A DNA stretch of 9,820 bases from Arthrobacter sp. (GCA_025464545.1 JAODMA010000253.1:1-9820); one strand, 5' to 3'. Positions 1 through 6,821 are shown, counted from the first letter of the stretch. Notes: generated by a model not told the origin, from the sequence alone. Made by a program: numbers and translations.

Positions 1-80
1 ATCAGGTTCTTCAGCATCTCTGCCAGCGGATCCTTGGGTTCCTCGTCACCATTGGACGGATTGAGTGGGTTGGAGGTCAT
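1..80 (-). CDS. DUF2342-type zinc-dependent metalloprotease, N-terminal fragment
   Basis: An ATG at 78-80 opens a minus-strand frame that runs off the left edge; only about 26 residues are present. The peptide begins MTSNPLNPSN and continues with an acidic stretch and then DPLAEMLKNL, which resembles the N-terminus of actinobacterial DUF2342 proteins (predicted zincin-like metalloproteases, also annotated as F420-biosynthesis-associated). The catalytic HExxH region would lie outside the window, so activity cannot be judged. A GGCGGG stretch lies 4 nt before the ATG as a possible ribosome binding site. Context supports the call: in mycobacteria a DUF2342 gene is divergent from the PDZ/Lon-like protease gene, as here. 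The family call is inferred mainly from synteny and the short N-terminus. Confidence 0.6.
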   Translation of the reverse strand, partial: MTSNPLNPSNGDEEPKDPLAEMLKNL

Positions 81-310
81 GATCCCGCCGATCGTCGGTG
101 TGGCTTCTTCTCAACTTCACGGTACCCCGCGGCGAGAGTGGCTGTCTGCCGAAAGTGTGCCCCGTTCGCTCTAGGCAAAGACTCCGTCCGCCGGGCAGTT
201 CCGGCAGGTGAGCGCGTAGTGTTAGAACCTGGAATATTTGCAGGCGGCAGCCGCGGCTGCGGCGGCTGTGCGCTGTTCACGGGTTCCGCAGGGTCCCGGG
301 CGCCGGCACG

Positions 311-316
311 GAGAGG
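311..316 (+). promoter_or_regulatory. Ribosome binding site fixing a TTG start
   Basis: GAGAGG lies 7 nt upstream of the TTG at 324. No comparable site precedes the upstream GTG at 138 or sits at good spacing before the internal ATG at 459 (AAGGAC, 14 nt away). It is therefore the main argument for the TTG start of the PDZ protease. The rest of the 81-323 divergent spacer holds no convincing -35/-10 pair in either direction; a TAGTGT at 217-222 lacks a partner. Confidence 0.7.
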
Positions 317-323
317 TCCTTCA

Positions 324-1487
324 TTGACGATTACCCAGGGCGAGCAGCCCGCCAGCGAATCAGCGGCCGGTCAGGCACGGGGGCGCAGGGCCTTCCTCGG
401 TGGACCGCGCGGGCCCCGCGACCGCGCGCTCCGCAACAAGGACAAGCGGTCCTCTGCCATGCTCGTCTCGGGCCTCCTGGCGCTGGCGCTGGGCATCACT
501 GCGGTGAGCCTGCCCGCCCCGTACGTCGTGGAATCGCCCGGGCCGACGTTCAACACCCTCGGCGATGACAGCGGCAAGCCGGTCATCAGCATTGCCGGGC
601 ATGAGAGCTTTCCCGCCAAGGGCAACCTTGACCTCACGACCGTCTACGTCGACGGCGGCCCGAACGGGCCCGTCAGTGTCTTCGAAGCGTTCTCGGCCTG
701 GCTGGACGGCACCAAGGCCGTGTACCCCGAGGAGCTGGTCTTCCCGAAGGGCACGACCAAGGAGCAGTCCCAGCAGGAGAGCGCCGTCGCGATGACCACG
801 TCGCAGGAAAACGCCGTCGCCTCCGCGCTCAAGGAACTCAACGTCCCGTTCGAGCAGAAAATGCAGGTCGCCGGCATCCCCGAAGACTCCGCCTCCAGCG
901 GCAAGCTGCAGGAAGGCGACGTGCTCGTTGCCATCAACGACAAGCCGATCACCGCACTCAGTGTCGTCCAGGCGGAACTGGCAGCGGGCACCGGTGCGCC
1001 GGTGACGGTCTCCGTCGACCGGGCAGGCAGCCGAATTCCGGTCGCCATCACCCCTGCCAAGGCCGCCACCGGCCGGTTCATCCTCGGCGTGATGCTGCAG
1101 TACCAGTTCACGTTCCCCTTCGAGGTCAAGATCTCACTCGACAAGGTCGGCGGTCCGAGCGCGGGAATGATGTTCGCCCTCGGGATCGTCGACAGAGTCA
1201 CCCCCGGGGATCTCACCGGCGGCAAGCACATCGCCGGAACGGGAACCATCACCCCCGACGGCGCGGTCGGACCGATCGGCGGCGTGGCCCAGAAAATGCA
1301 CGGGGCCCGGTCCGGCGGGGCCACACTGTTCCTGGCTCCTTCCGCCAATTGCGAAGAGGTGACCGGGCACATTCCGGCCGGCCTGCAGGTCGTCAAGGTG
1401 GAGAATCTGGCCGAAGCGGTCAACGCTGTCGAACTGGCGGCGTCAGGCGCCGACACATCAGGTCTTCCCGCCTGTTCCAGCAACTAG
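324..1487 (+). CDS. YlbL-like membrane-anchored PDZ/Lon-type serine protease
   Basis: Predicted 387-aa S16-family (Lon-like) protease tethered to the membrane, with its protease part outside the cytoplasm. In order it has a basic cytoplasmic N-terminus of about 45 residues, one membrane segment at about 46-66 followed by a VVESPGPTFN motif, a PDZ domain at about 177-245, and the Lon proteolytic domain to the C-terminus. The catalytic dyad is visible: Ser279 in GGPSAG and Lys324 in GGVAQK, 45 residues apart as in the YlbL family. There is no AAA+ ATPase domain, as expected for this family. In Bacillus subtilis, YlbL degrades the membrane cell-division inhibitor YneA; the actinobacterial substrate is unknown. 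The open frame reaches back to a GTG at 138, but that extension is Cys/Gly/Arg-rich and unlike protein, so TTG 324 is chosen. The UPF0182 gene follows after 160 bp. Confidence 0.9.
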   Translation: MTITQGEQPASESAAGQARGRRAFLGGPRGPRDRALRNKDKRSSAMLVSGLLALALGITAVSLPAPYVVESPGPTFNTLGDDSGKPVISIAGHESFPAKGNLDLTTVYVDGGPNGPVSVFEAFSAWLDGTKAVYPEELVFPKGTTKEQSQQESAVAMTTSQENAVASALKELNVPFEQKMQVAGIPEDSASSGKLQEGDVLVAINDKPITALSVVQAELAAGTGAPVTVSVDRAGSRIPVAITPAKAATGRFILGVMLQYQFTFPFEVKISLDKVGGPSAGMMFALGIVDRVTPGDLTGGKHIAGTGTITPDGAVGPIGGVAQKMHGARSGGATLFLAPSANCEEVTGHIPAGLQVVKVENLAEAVNAVELAASGADTSGLPACSSN

Positions 1488-1511
1488 ACTGGCCCCGGAA
1501 CTAAGCTCCGC

Positions 1512-1525
1512 TGCCACTCGTGGCA
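1512..1525. repeat. Perfect palindrome downstream of the PDZ protease gene
   Basis: TGCCAC and GTGGCA are exact inverted repeats with only TC between them. They lie 25 bp after the protease stop codon and ahead of the UPF0182 leader. The 2-nt gap is too small for an RNA hairpin loop without opening a pair, so a dimeric DNA-binding site is the likelier reading, though chance is possible. No regulator is known. Confidence 0.35.
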
Positions 1526-1541
1526 TCTATGACGGTATTCC

Positions 1542-1557
1542 CCGCCCTGCCGGGCGG
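1542..1557 (+). terminator. GC hairpin without T tail, possible weak terminator
   Basis: CCGCCC and GGGCGG form a 6-bp G-C stem around a TGCC loop. It is followed by TGCCCGC instead of a T run, so it is not a canonical intrinsic terminator. It may only attenuate transcription between the protease and UPF0182 genes. It also lies just in front of the candidate -10 element at 1571. Confidence 0.25.
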
Positions 1558-1570
1558 TGCCCGCTGTCGA

Positions 1571-1576
1571 TACAAT
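1571..1576 (+). promoter_or_regulatory. Candidate -10 box of the UPF0182 gene
   Basis: TACAAT matches the TATAAT consensus at five of six positions and stands out in GC-rich surroundings. It would start a transcript near 1583 and leave a leader of about 65 nt. No good -35 exists: the best match, CTGCCG at 1547-1552 with an 18-nt spacer, is poor. A TTGAAC at 1590-1595 has no -10 at normal spacing. The gene may therefore have its own promoter as well as read-through from the protease gene. Confidence 0.35.
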
Positions 1577-1635
1577 GCAGCAACACGTCTTGAACCGCAC
1601 CTACTGACTAAATCCCGTTACTGACGACCAGCTAT

Positions 1636-1639
1636 GAGG
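1636..1639 (+). promoter_or_regulatory. Ribosome binding site for the TTG start of UPF0182
   Basis: GAGG (within ATGAGGT) lies 8 nt before the TTG at 1648. The ATG at 1634 that overlaps it is out of frame with the gene. This supports TTG as the true start codon. Confidence 0.65.
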
Positions 1640-1647
1640 TACCGAGT

Positions 1648-4644
1648 TTGTCCCGTCCCGCCAGCACCGTCCCGCCCGGAAGACCGCAGACACGACGAGG
1701 CGCACTGACGCCGACGTTGATTGTCGTGGCCTTGATCGTGGTCGGGTTCATCTTCTTCGCCAATGTCTGGACGGACGTCCTCTGGTACCAGCAGCTGGGC
1801 TTCTTCGAAGTCTTCCTCACCGAAAACCTGGCGCGCATCGCGATCTTCCTGGCCGGCTTCGCCGTGATGTCCACCGCGGTGTTTTTCGCCATCCGGATTG
1901 CCTACCACGCCCGGCCGGTCTACGCCCCGGATTCGGACATCCGGGACAACCTCAACCGCTACCAGGTCCAGCTTGAGCCCGTCCGCCGCGTCGTCATGGT
2001 GGGGCTCCCGATCCTGTTCGGCCTGTTCGCCGGCAGTGCCGCCGCGAGCCAGTGGCAGAAGGTGCTGCTCTTCCTGAACCAGGAGCCCTTCGGCAAGAAC
2101 GATCCGCAGTTCGGCATGGACATCAGCTTCTACCTGATGACGCTGCCGTTCCTCGGCTTCATCACCGGCTTCCTGATCAGCGTCACCATCGTGGCCGGCC
2201 TCGCCGGCATCCTCACGCACTACCTCTACGGCAGCATCCGGATCATGGAACGCGGCATCTTCACCAGCCGGGCCGCCCAGATCCACCTGGCAGTCGCCGG
2301 CGCGGCGTTCCTGCTGCTGCTGGGCGTGAACTTCTGGCTGGACCGCTTCTCGGCTGTGCAGAATACCGGCGGCCGGTGGGCGGGTGCGTTGTACACGGAC
2401 GTCAACGCCGTCATCCCGACCAAGTCGATCCTGGCCGTTGCCGCGGCCCTCGTCGCCGTGCTCTTCGTCGTCGCTGCCGTGATCGGCAAGTGGCGGCTGC
2501 CTGTGATCGGCACCGCGATGCTCGTGATCACGTCGATCCTGGCCGGCGGCGTGTACCCGTGGGTGATCCAGCAGTTCCAGGTCCGTCCCTCGGAGCAGAC
2601 GCTGGAGAAGCCGTTCATCGAGCGCAACATCAACATGACCAGGGACGCGTATGGCCTGGATAAGATCCAGGAGAAGCGGTACAACGCCACGACGAACGCG
2701 GCCACCGGCGCCCTGGCGTCGGACGCCGAGACGACTGCAAACATCCGTCTGCTGGACCCCAACCTGATCTCCGACGCCTTCTCGCAGCTGGAGCAGTACC
2801 GGCCGGACTACCAGTTCCCCAGCGCCCTGAACGTGGACCGCTACGAGGTGGACGGCAAGATCCAGGACACCGTCATCGCTGTCCGCGAGCTCAACCCCGA
2901 CGGCCTGGCCACCAACCAGCAGTCCTGGCTGAACCGCCACGTGGTCTATACCCACGGTTACGGCGTCGTCGCGGCCAAGGGCAACAAGTTCACCGCCGAC
3001 GGCAAGCCGGACTTCCTGCAGGCCGGCATCCCGTCCACCGGTGTACTCGGCAATGACTCCACGTACCAGCCGCGGATCTACTTCGGCGAAGACTCGCCCG
3101 AGTACTCGATCGTCGGCGCTCCGGAAGGCGCCCCGCACCGCGAGCAGGACCGCCCGGCCGGCAAGGAAGGGGACGCGGAAACGCAGTACACCTTCACCGG
3201 CAACGGCGGGCCCAACGTCGGCAGCTTCTTCAACAAGATCCTCTACGCCATCAAGTTCCAGTCCTCGGACCTGCTGCTCTCCGACGGTGTGAACGCCGAA
3301 TCCCACATTCTCTACGACCGCAACCCTCGGGACCGCGTCGAGAAGGTCGCCCCGTACCTGACGGTGGACGGCAACGCGTACCCGGCCGTGGTGGACGGCA
3401 GGGTGAAGTGGATCGTGGACGGCTACACCACGAGCCAGTACTACCCGTACTCCCAGCAGGAACAGCTGTCCGCGGCAACCACCGACTCGCAGACGACGGC
3501 GGGCCGGACTGTTGCTCTTCCGAACAGCTCCGTCAACTACATCCGCAACTCGGTGAAGGCTACCGTGGACGCCTACGACGGTTCCGTGACGCTCTACGCG
3601 TGGGACGACCAGGACCCGGTGCTCAAGGCCTGGCAGAACATCTTCCCGACCTCGCTGAAGCCGTTCTCGGAAATGTCCGGTGCCCTGATGAGCCACGTCC
3701 GCTACCCGGAGGACCTTTTCAAGGTCCAGCGCGAACTCCTGGGCCGCTACCACGTCACCCAGCCCGACAACTTCTACACGAACAACGACGCGTGGAGCGT
3801 GCCCAACGACCCCACAGTCCAGGACGAGGTCAAGCAGCCGCCGTTCTACATGTCGCTGAAGATGCCTGACCAGGAGAAGCCGGCCTTCCAGCTGACCTCA
3901 TCCTTCATTCCGCAGGTGGTCAACGGGACAGCCCGCAACGTGCTCTACGGCTTCCTGGCCGCGGACTCCGACGCCGGCAACCAGAAGGGCGTGAAGGCGG
4001 AGAGCTACGGCCAGCTGCGGCTCCTGCAGATCCCGCCGGAAGCCCAGGTGCCCGGACCCGGCCAGGCCCAGAACAAGTTCAACTCGGACCCGACCGTCTC
4101 GCAGGCACTGAACCTGCTGCGCCAGGGTGCGTCCGCGGTGCTCAACGGCAACCTGTTGACGCTGCCGGTCGGCGGCGGCTTGCTGTACGTCCAGCCCGTC
4201 TACCTGCGCTCCACCGGTGAGACCTCGTACCCGACGCTGCAGCGCGTGCTGGTGGCGTTCGGGGACAAGATCGGGTTCGCGCCGACCCTGGACGCGGCGC
4301 TGAACCAGTTGTTCGGCGGTGACTCCGGTGCCACGGCCGGCGACTCGGCGAACAACGGCCAGACGCCGGCGCCCACCCCGCCGGACGGTGCCGCGCCGCC
4401 GGCCACTGGAACGGTTGACGCGAAGGCGGAACTGAAGGCAGCGCTGGACGAAGCCAACGCAGCCATCAGGGCCGGCCAGGAAGCCCTCGCCAGGGGCGAC
4501 TTTGCCGCCTACGGCGACCAGCAGAAGCGGCTCTCCGCAGCCTTGCAGAAGGCGCTCGACGCCGAAGGCAAGCTCGCGGCCACTCCCGCCCCGGCGCCTG
4601 CGGCCACACCGACGGCAACCCCGGCCCCCACGCCGAGCAGCTGA
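1648..4644 (+). CDS. UPF0182 family integral membrane protein
   Basis: 998-aa protein of the UPF0182 family (PF03699), found mainly in actinobacteria and cyanobacteria and of unknown biochemical function. About seven hydrophobic segments lie in the first third: roughly 23-41, 62-82, 116-136, 168-195, 212-232, 262-281 and 284-308. A large soluble, presumably extracytoplasmic domain follows from about 309 to 890. The C-terminus is set apart by a Pro/Ala/Thr linker, an Ala/Lys/Glu-rich helical segment at about 924-976 ([20 protein letters not shown] onward) and a final Pro/Ala/Thr-rich tail. The start is the TTG behind GAGG; the resulting N-terminus is short and basic before the first membrane segment. 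It lies 160 bp after the PDZ/Lon protease, the same neighbour as in mycobacteria, which suggests a shared envelope role (inference). Its own terminator follows directly. Confidence 0.93.
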   Translation: MSRPASTVPPGRPQTRRGALTPTLIVVALIVVGFIFFANVWTDVLWYQQLGFFEVFLTENLARIAIFLAGFAVMSTAVFFAIRIAYHARPVYAPDSDIRDNLNRYQVQLEPVRRVVMVGLPILFGLFAGSAAASQWQKVLLFLNQEPFGKNDPQFGMDISFYLMTLPFLGFITGFLISVTIVAGLAGILTHYLYGSIRIMERGIFTSRAAQIHLAVAGAAFLLLLGVNFWLDRFSAVQNTGGRWAGALYTDVNAVIPTKSILAVAAALVAVLFVVAAVIGKWRLPVIGTAMLVITSILAGGVYPWVIQQFQVRPSEQTLEKPFIERNINMTRDAYGLDKIQEKRYNATTNAATGALASDAETTANIRLLDPNLISDAFSQLEQYRPDYQFPSALNVDRYEVDGKIQDTVIAVRELNPDGLATNQQSWLNRHVVYTHGYGVVAAKGNKFTADGKPDFLQAGIPSTGVLGNDSTYQPRIYFGEDSPEYSIVGAPEGAPHREQDRPAGKEGDAETQYTFTGNGGPNVGSFFNKILYAIKFQSSDLLLSDGVNAESHILYDRNPRDRVEKVAPYLTVDGNAYPAVVDGRVKWIVDGYTTSQYYPYSQQEQLSAATTDSQTTAGRTVALPNSSVNYIRNSVKATVDAYDGSVTLYAWDDQDPVLKAWQNIFPTSLKPFSEMSGALMSHVRYPEDLFKVQRELLGRYHVTQPDNFYTNNDAWSVPNDPTVQDEVKQPPFYMSLKMPDQEKPAFQLTSSFIPQVVNGTARNVLYGFLAADSDAGNQKGVKAESYGQLRLLQIPPEAQVPGPGQAQNKFNSDPTVSQALNLLRQGASAVLNGNLLTLPVGGGLLYVQPVYLRSTGETSYPTLQRVLVAFGDKIGFAPTLDAALNQLFGGDSGATAGDSANNGQTPAPTPPDGAAPPATGTVDAKAELKAALDEANAAIRAGQEALARGDFAAYGDQQKRLSAALQKALDAEGKLAATPAPAPAATPTATPAPTPSS

Positions 4645-4667
4645 CCCAAGGGCCTGATCCTCGCCTG

Positions 4668-4707
4668 AAAGCCGGGCCCCGCTCGACCGGAGCGGAGCCC
4701 GGCTTTT
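4668..4707 (+). terminator. Strong intrinsic terminator of the UPF0182 gene
   Basis: The left arm 4671-4684 pairs with 4690-4703 (GCCGGGC with GCCCGGC, one C-A mismatch, then CCGCTC with GAGCGG) around a 5-nt loop. AAA/TTT pairs extend the base and the stem runs into TTTT at 4704-4707. It begins 24 bp after the stop codon and separates the gene from the tRNA locus. Confidence 0.9.
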
Positions 4708-4738
4708 GCGTGCGAGATGCAGATCACGCCATCTCGAT

Positions 4739-4767
4739 TTGGCCTCAAGTTCACCGGCAGGTAGAGT
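4739..4767 (+). promoter_or_regulatory. Promoter of the first initiator tRNA
   Basis: TTGGCC at 4739-4744 and TAGAGT at 4762-4767 are separated by exactly 17 nt. Transcription would start near 4774, leaving about 5 nt of 5' leader before the tRNA. The segment from the -10 to the tRNA (TAGAGTTGATC...GCGACG) is nearly the same in front of the second copy, which supports a functional role. Confidence 0.6.
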
Positions 4768-4778
4768 TGATCTTGCGA

Positions 4779-4852
4779 CGCGGGGTGGAGCAGTTCGGTA
4801 GCTCGCTGGGCTCATAACCCAGAGGTCACAGGTTCAAATCCTGTCCCCGCAA
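4779..4852 (+). tRNA. Initiator tRNA-fMet (CAT), copy 1
   Basis: Complete cloverleaf: acceptor CGCGGGG with CCCCGCA, D stem GAGC/GCTC, anticodon arm CTGGG-CTCATAA-CCCAG with CAT at 4813-4815, variable AGGTC, T arm ACAGG-TTCAAAT-CCTGT, discriminator A at 4852. Three hallmarks mark it as initiator and not elongator: the C1xA72 mismatch at the acceptor end, three consecutive G-C pairs in the anticodon stem, and the A11-U24 pair. These features favour formylation and direct P-site entry and keep the tRNA off EF-Tu. The CCA end is not encoded; CTGG follows. The second copy is identical over all 74 nt. Confidence 0.97.
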
Positions 4853-4860
4853 CTGGAAAG

Positions 4861-4900
4861 GAAGGCCCGGAATTACTGGAAACAGTGTTCCGGGCCTTCT
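4861..4900 (+). terminator. Terminator of initiator tRNA copy 1
   Basis: A perfect 12-bp stem pairs 4861-4872 (GAAGGCCCGGAA) with 4888-4899. The apical part holds a second small stem, ACTG/CAGT, closed by a GAAA tetraloop. The T tail is weak (TCTGCTTT). It starts 9 nt after the tRNA. Confidence 0.8.
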
Positions 4901-5005
4901 GCTTTAACGCCCGGCCACGGCGTGCCGGCCGGGCACGTCGGACGGCTCGTCCCGCGCCCGGGGTGCGGAACCCGGGCAGTGGTCGGGAGTCCCGGCAAAG
5001 TAGGG

Positions 5006-5011
5006 TAGTGT
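5006..5011 (+). promoter_or_regulatory. -10 element of the second initiator tRNA
   Basis: TAGTGT sits exactly as far from tRNA copy 2 as TAGAGT does from copy 1, and both continue TTGATC-N2-GCGACG into the gene. The matching -35 position (4983-4988, TCGGGA) is poor compared with copy 1. This copy may have a weaker promoter or depend partly on read-through from copy 1. Confidence 0.5.
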
Positions 5012-5022
5012 TGATCAAGCGA

Positions 5023-5096
5023 CGCGGGGTGGAGCAGTTCGGTAGCTCGCTGGGCTCATAACCCAGAGGTCACAGGTTCAAATCCTGTCCCCGCAA
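5023..5096 (+). tRNA. Initiator tRNA-fMet (CAT), copy 2
   Basis: Identical to copy 1 across the whole 74-nt gene, with the anticodon CAT at 5057-5059 and the same C1xA72 mismatch, G-C-rich anticodon stem and A11-U24 pair. The similarity runs upstream to the -10 box, while the 4908-5000 spacer is unrelated to the sequence before copy 1. The terminators share the GGCCCGG/CCGGGCC core but differ in length and loop. This fits an old tandem duplication with the tRNA kept identical, by selection or gene conversion. Confidence 0.97.
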
Positions 5097-5107
5097 CTGA
5101 AGAAGAA

Positions 5108-5143
5108 AGGAAAGGCCCGGATCTGATGATCCGGGCCTTTCCT
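5108..5143. terminator. Bidirectional terminator between tRNA copy 2 and the photolyase gene
   Basis: A perfect 16-bp stem pairs 5108-5123 (AGGAAAGGCCCGGATC) with 5128-5143 around a 4-nt loop. On the plus strand it ends tRNA copy 2, 11 nt after the gene. Read on the minus strand it exits into a pyrimidine-rich run (TTTCCTTTCTTC, partly in the stem) and so can also stop the convergent photolyase transcript, about 70 bp after that gene's stop. No other hairpin of similar strength separates the two genes. Confidence 0.82.
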
Positions 5144-5211
5144 GTTCCCACGATGCGTCTTGTCCGCTGATTCCTGTCCCGGTAAGCCGTGTCCCGACGA
5201 ACAGTCCGGGC

Positions 5212-6648
5212 TCAGCCGTCCTTGAGCCGCTGGTACGTCTCCAGCGCCCGGGCCCGGGACTCCGGCAGCCCGACGACGGGACCCGGGTAGTCCGGGGCAC
5301 CGTCGGCCCGCCAGGGTTCGTGGATCTGCTTGGCGTCCAACGCGGACAGCTCCGGAAGGTAGCGGCGCAGGTAGCGGCCCTCGGCGTCGAACTTCTTGCT
5401 CTGGGTGACCGGATTGAAGATGCGGAAGTAGGGTGAGGCGTCGGCGCCGGAGCCCGCCACCCACTGCCAGTTTGCGGGGTTGCTTGCCGCGTCGGCGTCC
5501 ACCAGGGTGTCCCAGAACCAGGCTTCGCCCAGCCGCCAGTCCGCCAGCAGGTTCTTGACCAGGAAGGACGCCGCCGCCATCCGGACCCGGTTGTGCATCC
5601 ATCCGGTCTGCCGGAGCTGGCGCATGCCGGCGTCGACGAGGGGGTACCCCGTGCGGCCCTGCCGCCAGGCGGTCAGTTCGGCCTCCGACGGCGTCTGCCA
5701 GGCGAAGCGGTCAAATTCCGGCCGGTAGTTCCGGCTGGCAAGTTCCGGGTTCTCGTACAGCAGCTGCCAGCAGAATTCCCGCCAGCCGAGCTCCGAACGG
5801 AAGATCCCGACGTCGGAAGGGGCTTGTTGCGGGACGTGTTCCCGGAGAGTGTGCCAGATCCGGAACGGGCTGATTTCCCCGAAGCGCAGATGGGGAGAGA
5901 GCCGGCTGGTCCCTTCGACACCGGGGACGTCCCGGCCGGTGCCGTACTCTTCCACCGGTCCGTCGGCAAAGTCCTCGAGCCGGGTGTGGGCACCGGCTTC
6001 GCCCGGGGTCCAGGCCGCGCCGAGGCCGCCGCTCCAGTCCGGCGTGCGGGGGAGCAGCGCCCAGCTGTCCAGGGAGTCACTGGCCGGCGGCTCTCCGGAG
6101 GCGTTTGTGGCCGGCGGCGGGAGCCGCCGTGGGGGGTCCAGCGGGAGCCGGGGCTCAGTCCCGCCGAGACAGGCCCTCCAGAAGGGCGTGAAGACCTTGT
6201 AGGGGCCGCCGGCGCCGGTGCGTACCGTCCACGGCTCAAACATCAGGTTCGCCTGGAAGCTTGCAGCGTGCCTGCCGCGCTCCGCGGCCCAGTCCTTGAG
6301 GCCGGCGTCGATGGCGCGCTCCGGCCCGCCGTAGCGGCGGTTCCAGAGCAGCGTCGTGGCGCCGGTGTCCTCGGCAAGTTCCTGGATGATGCCGGCGGCG
6401 GGGCCGCGGCGGAGCACCAGGCGCGAGCCCGCGGCCGCCAGATCCGCGCCAAGGGCGGTCAATGAGTGGTGCAGCCACCACTTTGCTGCGCCGCCGAGCG
6501 GACGCACTCCGGGCGAGGCTTCGTCCAGCACATAGACGATGGTGAGCGGGCCGTCCAGCGAGGCGGCTTCGACGAGGGCCGGGTTGTCATCGAGGCGGAG
6601 GTCATCGCGGAGCCAGAGAAGGGTCGAAGAATCGGATCCGGAAGGCAT
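5212..6648 (-). CDS. phr: Class I CPD deoxyribodipyrimidine photolyase
   Basis: 478-aa flavoprotein of the photolyase/cryptochrome family that uses blue light to split cyclobutane pyrimidine dimers. The N-terminal antenna domain starts at once with STLLWLRDDLRLDDNPAL and includes YKVFTPFW at about 150-157. The FAD domain includes TSRLSPHLRFGEIS from 247, then GYPLVDAGMRQL and TGWMHNRVRM. The electron-transfer Trp triad aligns with E. coli Trp306/359/382 as Trp317, Trp371 and Trp394, and Trp396 matches the dimer-contacting Trp384, so it is expected to be active. The bacterial class I repair-enzyme motifs argue against a cryptochrome. The antenna cofactor (MTHF or a deazaflavin) cannot be read with confidence. 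The ATG start has no clear Shine-Dalgarno sequence and may be leaderless. The gene is last of three minus-strand genes but lies behind the pspA terminator. Confidence 0.95.
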   Translation of the reverse strand: MPSGSDSSTLLWLRDDLRLDDNPALVEAASLDGPLTIVYVLDEASPGVRPLGGAAKWWLHHSLTALGADLAAAGSRLVLRRGPAAGIIQELAEDTGATTLLWNRRYGGPERAIDAGLKDWAAERGRHAASFQANLMFEPWTVRTGAGGPYKVFTPFWRACLGGTEPRLPLDPPRRLPPPATNASGEPPASDSLDSWALLPRTPDWSGGLGAAWTPGEAGAHTRLEDFADGPVEEYGTGRDVPGVEGTSRLSPHLRFGEISPFRIWHTLREHVPQQAPSDVGIFRSELGWREFCWQLLYENPELASRNYRPEFDRFAWQTPSEAELTAWRQGRTGYPLVDAGMRQLRQTGWMHNRVRMAAASFLVKNLLADWRLGEAWFWDTLVDADAASNPANWQWVAGSGADASPYFRIFNPVTQSKKFDAEGRYLRRYLPELSALDAKQIHEPWRADGAPDYPGPVVGLPESRARALETYQRLKDG

Positions 6649-6654
6649 GGGTCC

Positions 6655-6660
6655 ACGCTA
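6655..6660 (-). promoter_or_regulatory. Putative -10 box of a leaderless photolyase transcript
   Basis: On the minus strand TAGCGT is followed by six bases (GGACCC) and then the ATG. A TANNNT hexamer at this distance would place the transcription start at or next to the A of the start codon, the pattern of leaderless actinobacterial genes. No recognisable -35 is present; TGCCGT at 17-nt spacing is poor. Confidence 0.45.
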
Positions 6661-6690
6661 CACGCGCACCGTGAGGCACGGCACTGCACA

Positions 6691-6735
6691 GGATGGCACG
6701 GCGCTGGATGGTACGGCGCTGGATGGCACGGCAAA
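6691..6735. repeat. 15-bp tandem repeat, three units, upstream of the photolyase gene
   Basis: Units GGATGGCACGGCGCT, GGATGGTACGGCGCT and GGATGGCACGGCaaa follow head to tail at 6691, 6706 and 6721. A degenerate piece (GAGGCACGGCACT) precedes them from 6673. The first two units differ by one base. The array fills the space between the pspA terminator and the photolyase promoter region. It could bind a regulator or be a slippage product. Confidence 0.6.
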
Positions 6736-6770
6736 GGCCGGGTCCCCTGAACGTTCTGGGGACCCGGCCT
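6735..6770 (-). terminator. Intrinsic terminator of pspA
   Basis: A perfect 13-bp stem pairs AGGCCGGGTCCCC with GGGGACCCGGCCT around a 10-nt loop that contains AACGTT. Read on the minus strand, the stem is followed by TTGCCG, so with the final stem T there is a short T run. It begins about 52 nt after the pspA stop codon and should largely isolate the photolyase gene from pspA transcription. Confidence 0.85.
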
Positions 6771-6821
6771 CGGTGACCAGCGGCACTGGCTGGCCGGTGG
6801 ACGGCAGCTTTGCCTCCCGGG

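Noticed and set aside
247..260. Perfect palindrome GCAGCCGCGGCTGC upstream of the PDZ protease
   Set aside because: Built only from GC-rich repeats in an area full of CGG/CTG triplets; no positional relation to a promoter could be seen.
138..323. N-terminal extension of the PDZ protease to a GTG at 138
   Set aside because: The extra 62 residues are Cys/Gly/Arg-rich and not protein-like, and the TTG at 324 has a well-spaced GAGAGG.
1618..3753. Long minus-strand open frame opposite UPF0182
   Set aside because: It is antisense to a well-recognised gene. Its Arg/Asp/Val/Gly-rich low-complexity translation is typical of shadow frames in high-GC DNA.
4909..4975. Several GC palindromes between the two tRNA genes (for example GCCCGGCC/GGCCGGGC at 4909-4916 and 4927-4934, and CGTGCC/GGCACG)
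   Set aside because: Mutually exclusive hairpins with no T tail in a very GC-rich spacer; chance structure is likely and no gene or small RNA is evident.
5593..6465. 290-codon plus-strand open frame opposite the photolyase gene
   Set aside because: The photolyase motifs, including the Trp triad, establish the minus-strand gene; the plus-strand translation is low complexity.
6600..6700. SOS/LexA control of the photolyase gene
   Set aside because: No actinobacterial-type LexA box (GAAC-N4-GTTC core) is found near its start.
6459..6734. Minus-strand 91-codon frame beginning in the 15-bp repeats (CHPAPYHPAP-like)
   Set aside because: The peptide is a by-product of the repeat and overlaps the photolyase N-terminus out of frame, with no ribosome binding site.
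6673..6735. Possible CRISPR-like repeat
   Set aside because: The 15-bp units are contiguous without spacers, so this is a simple tandem repeat.
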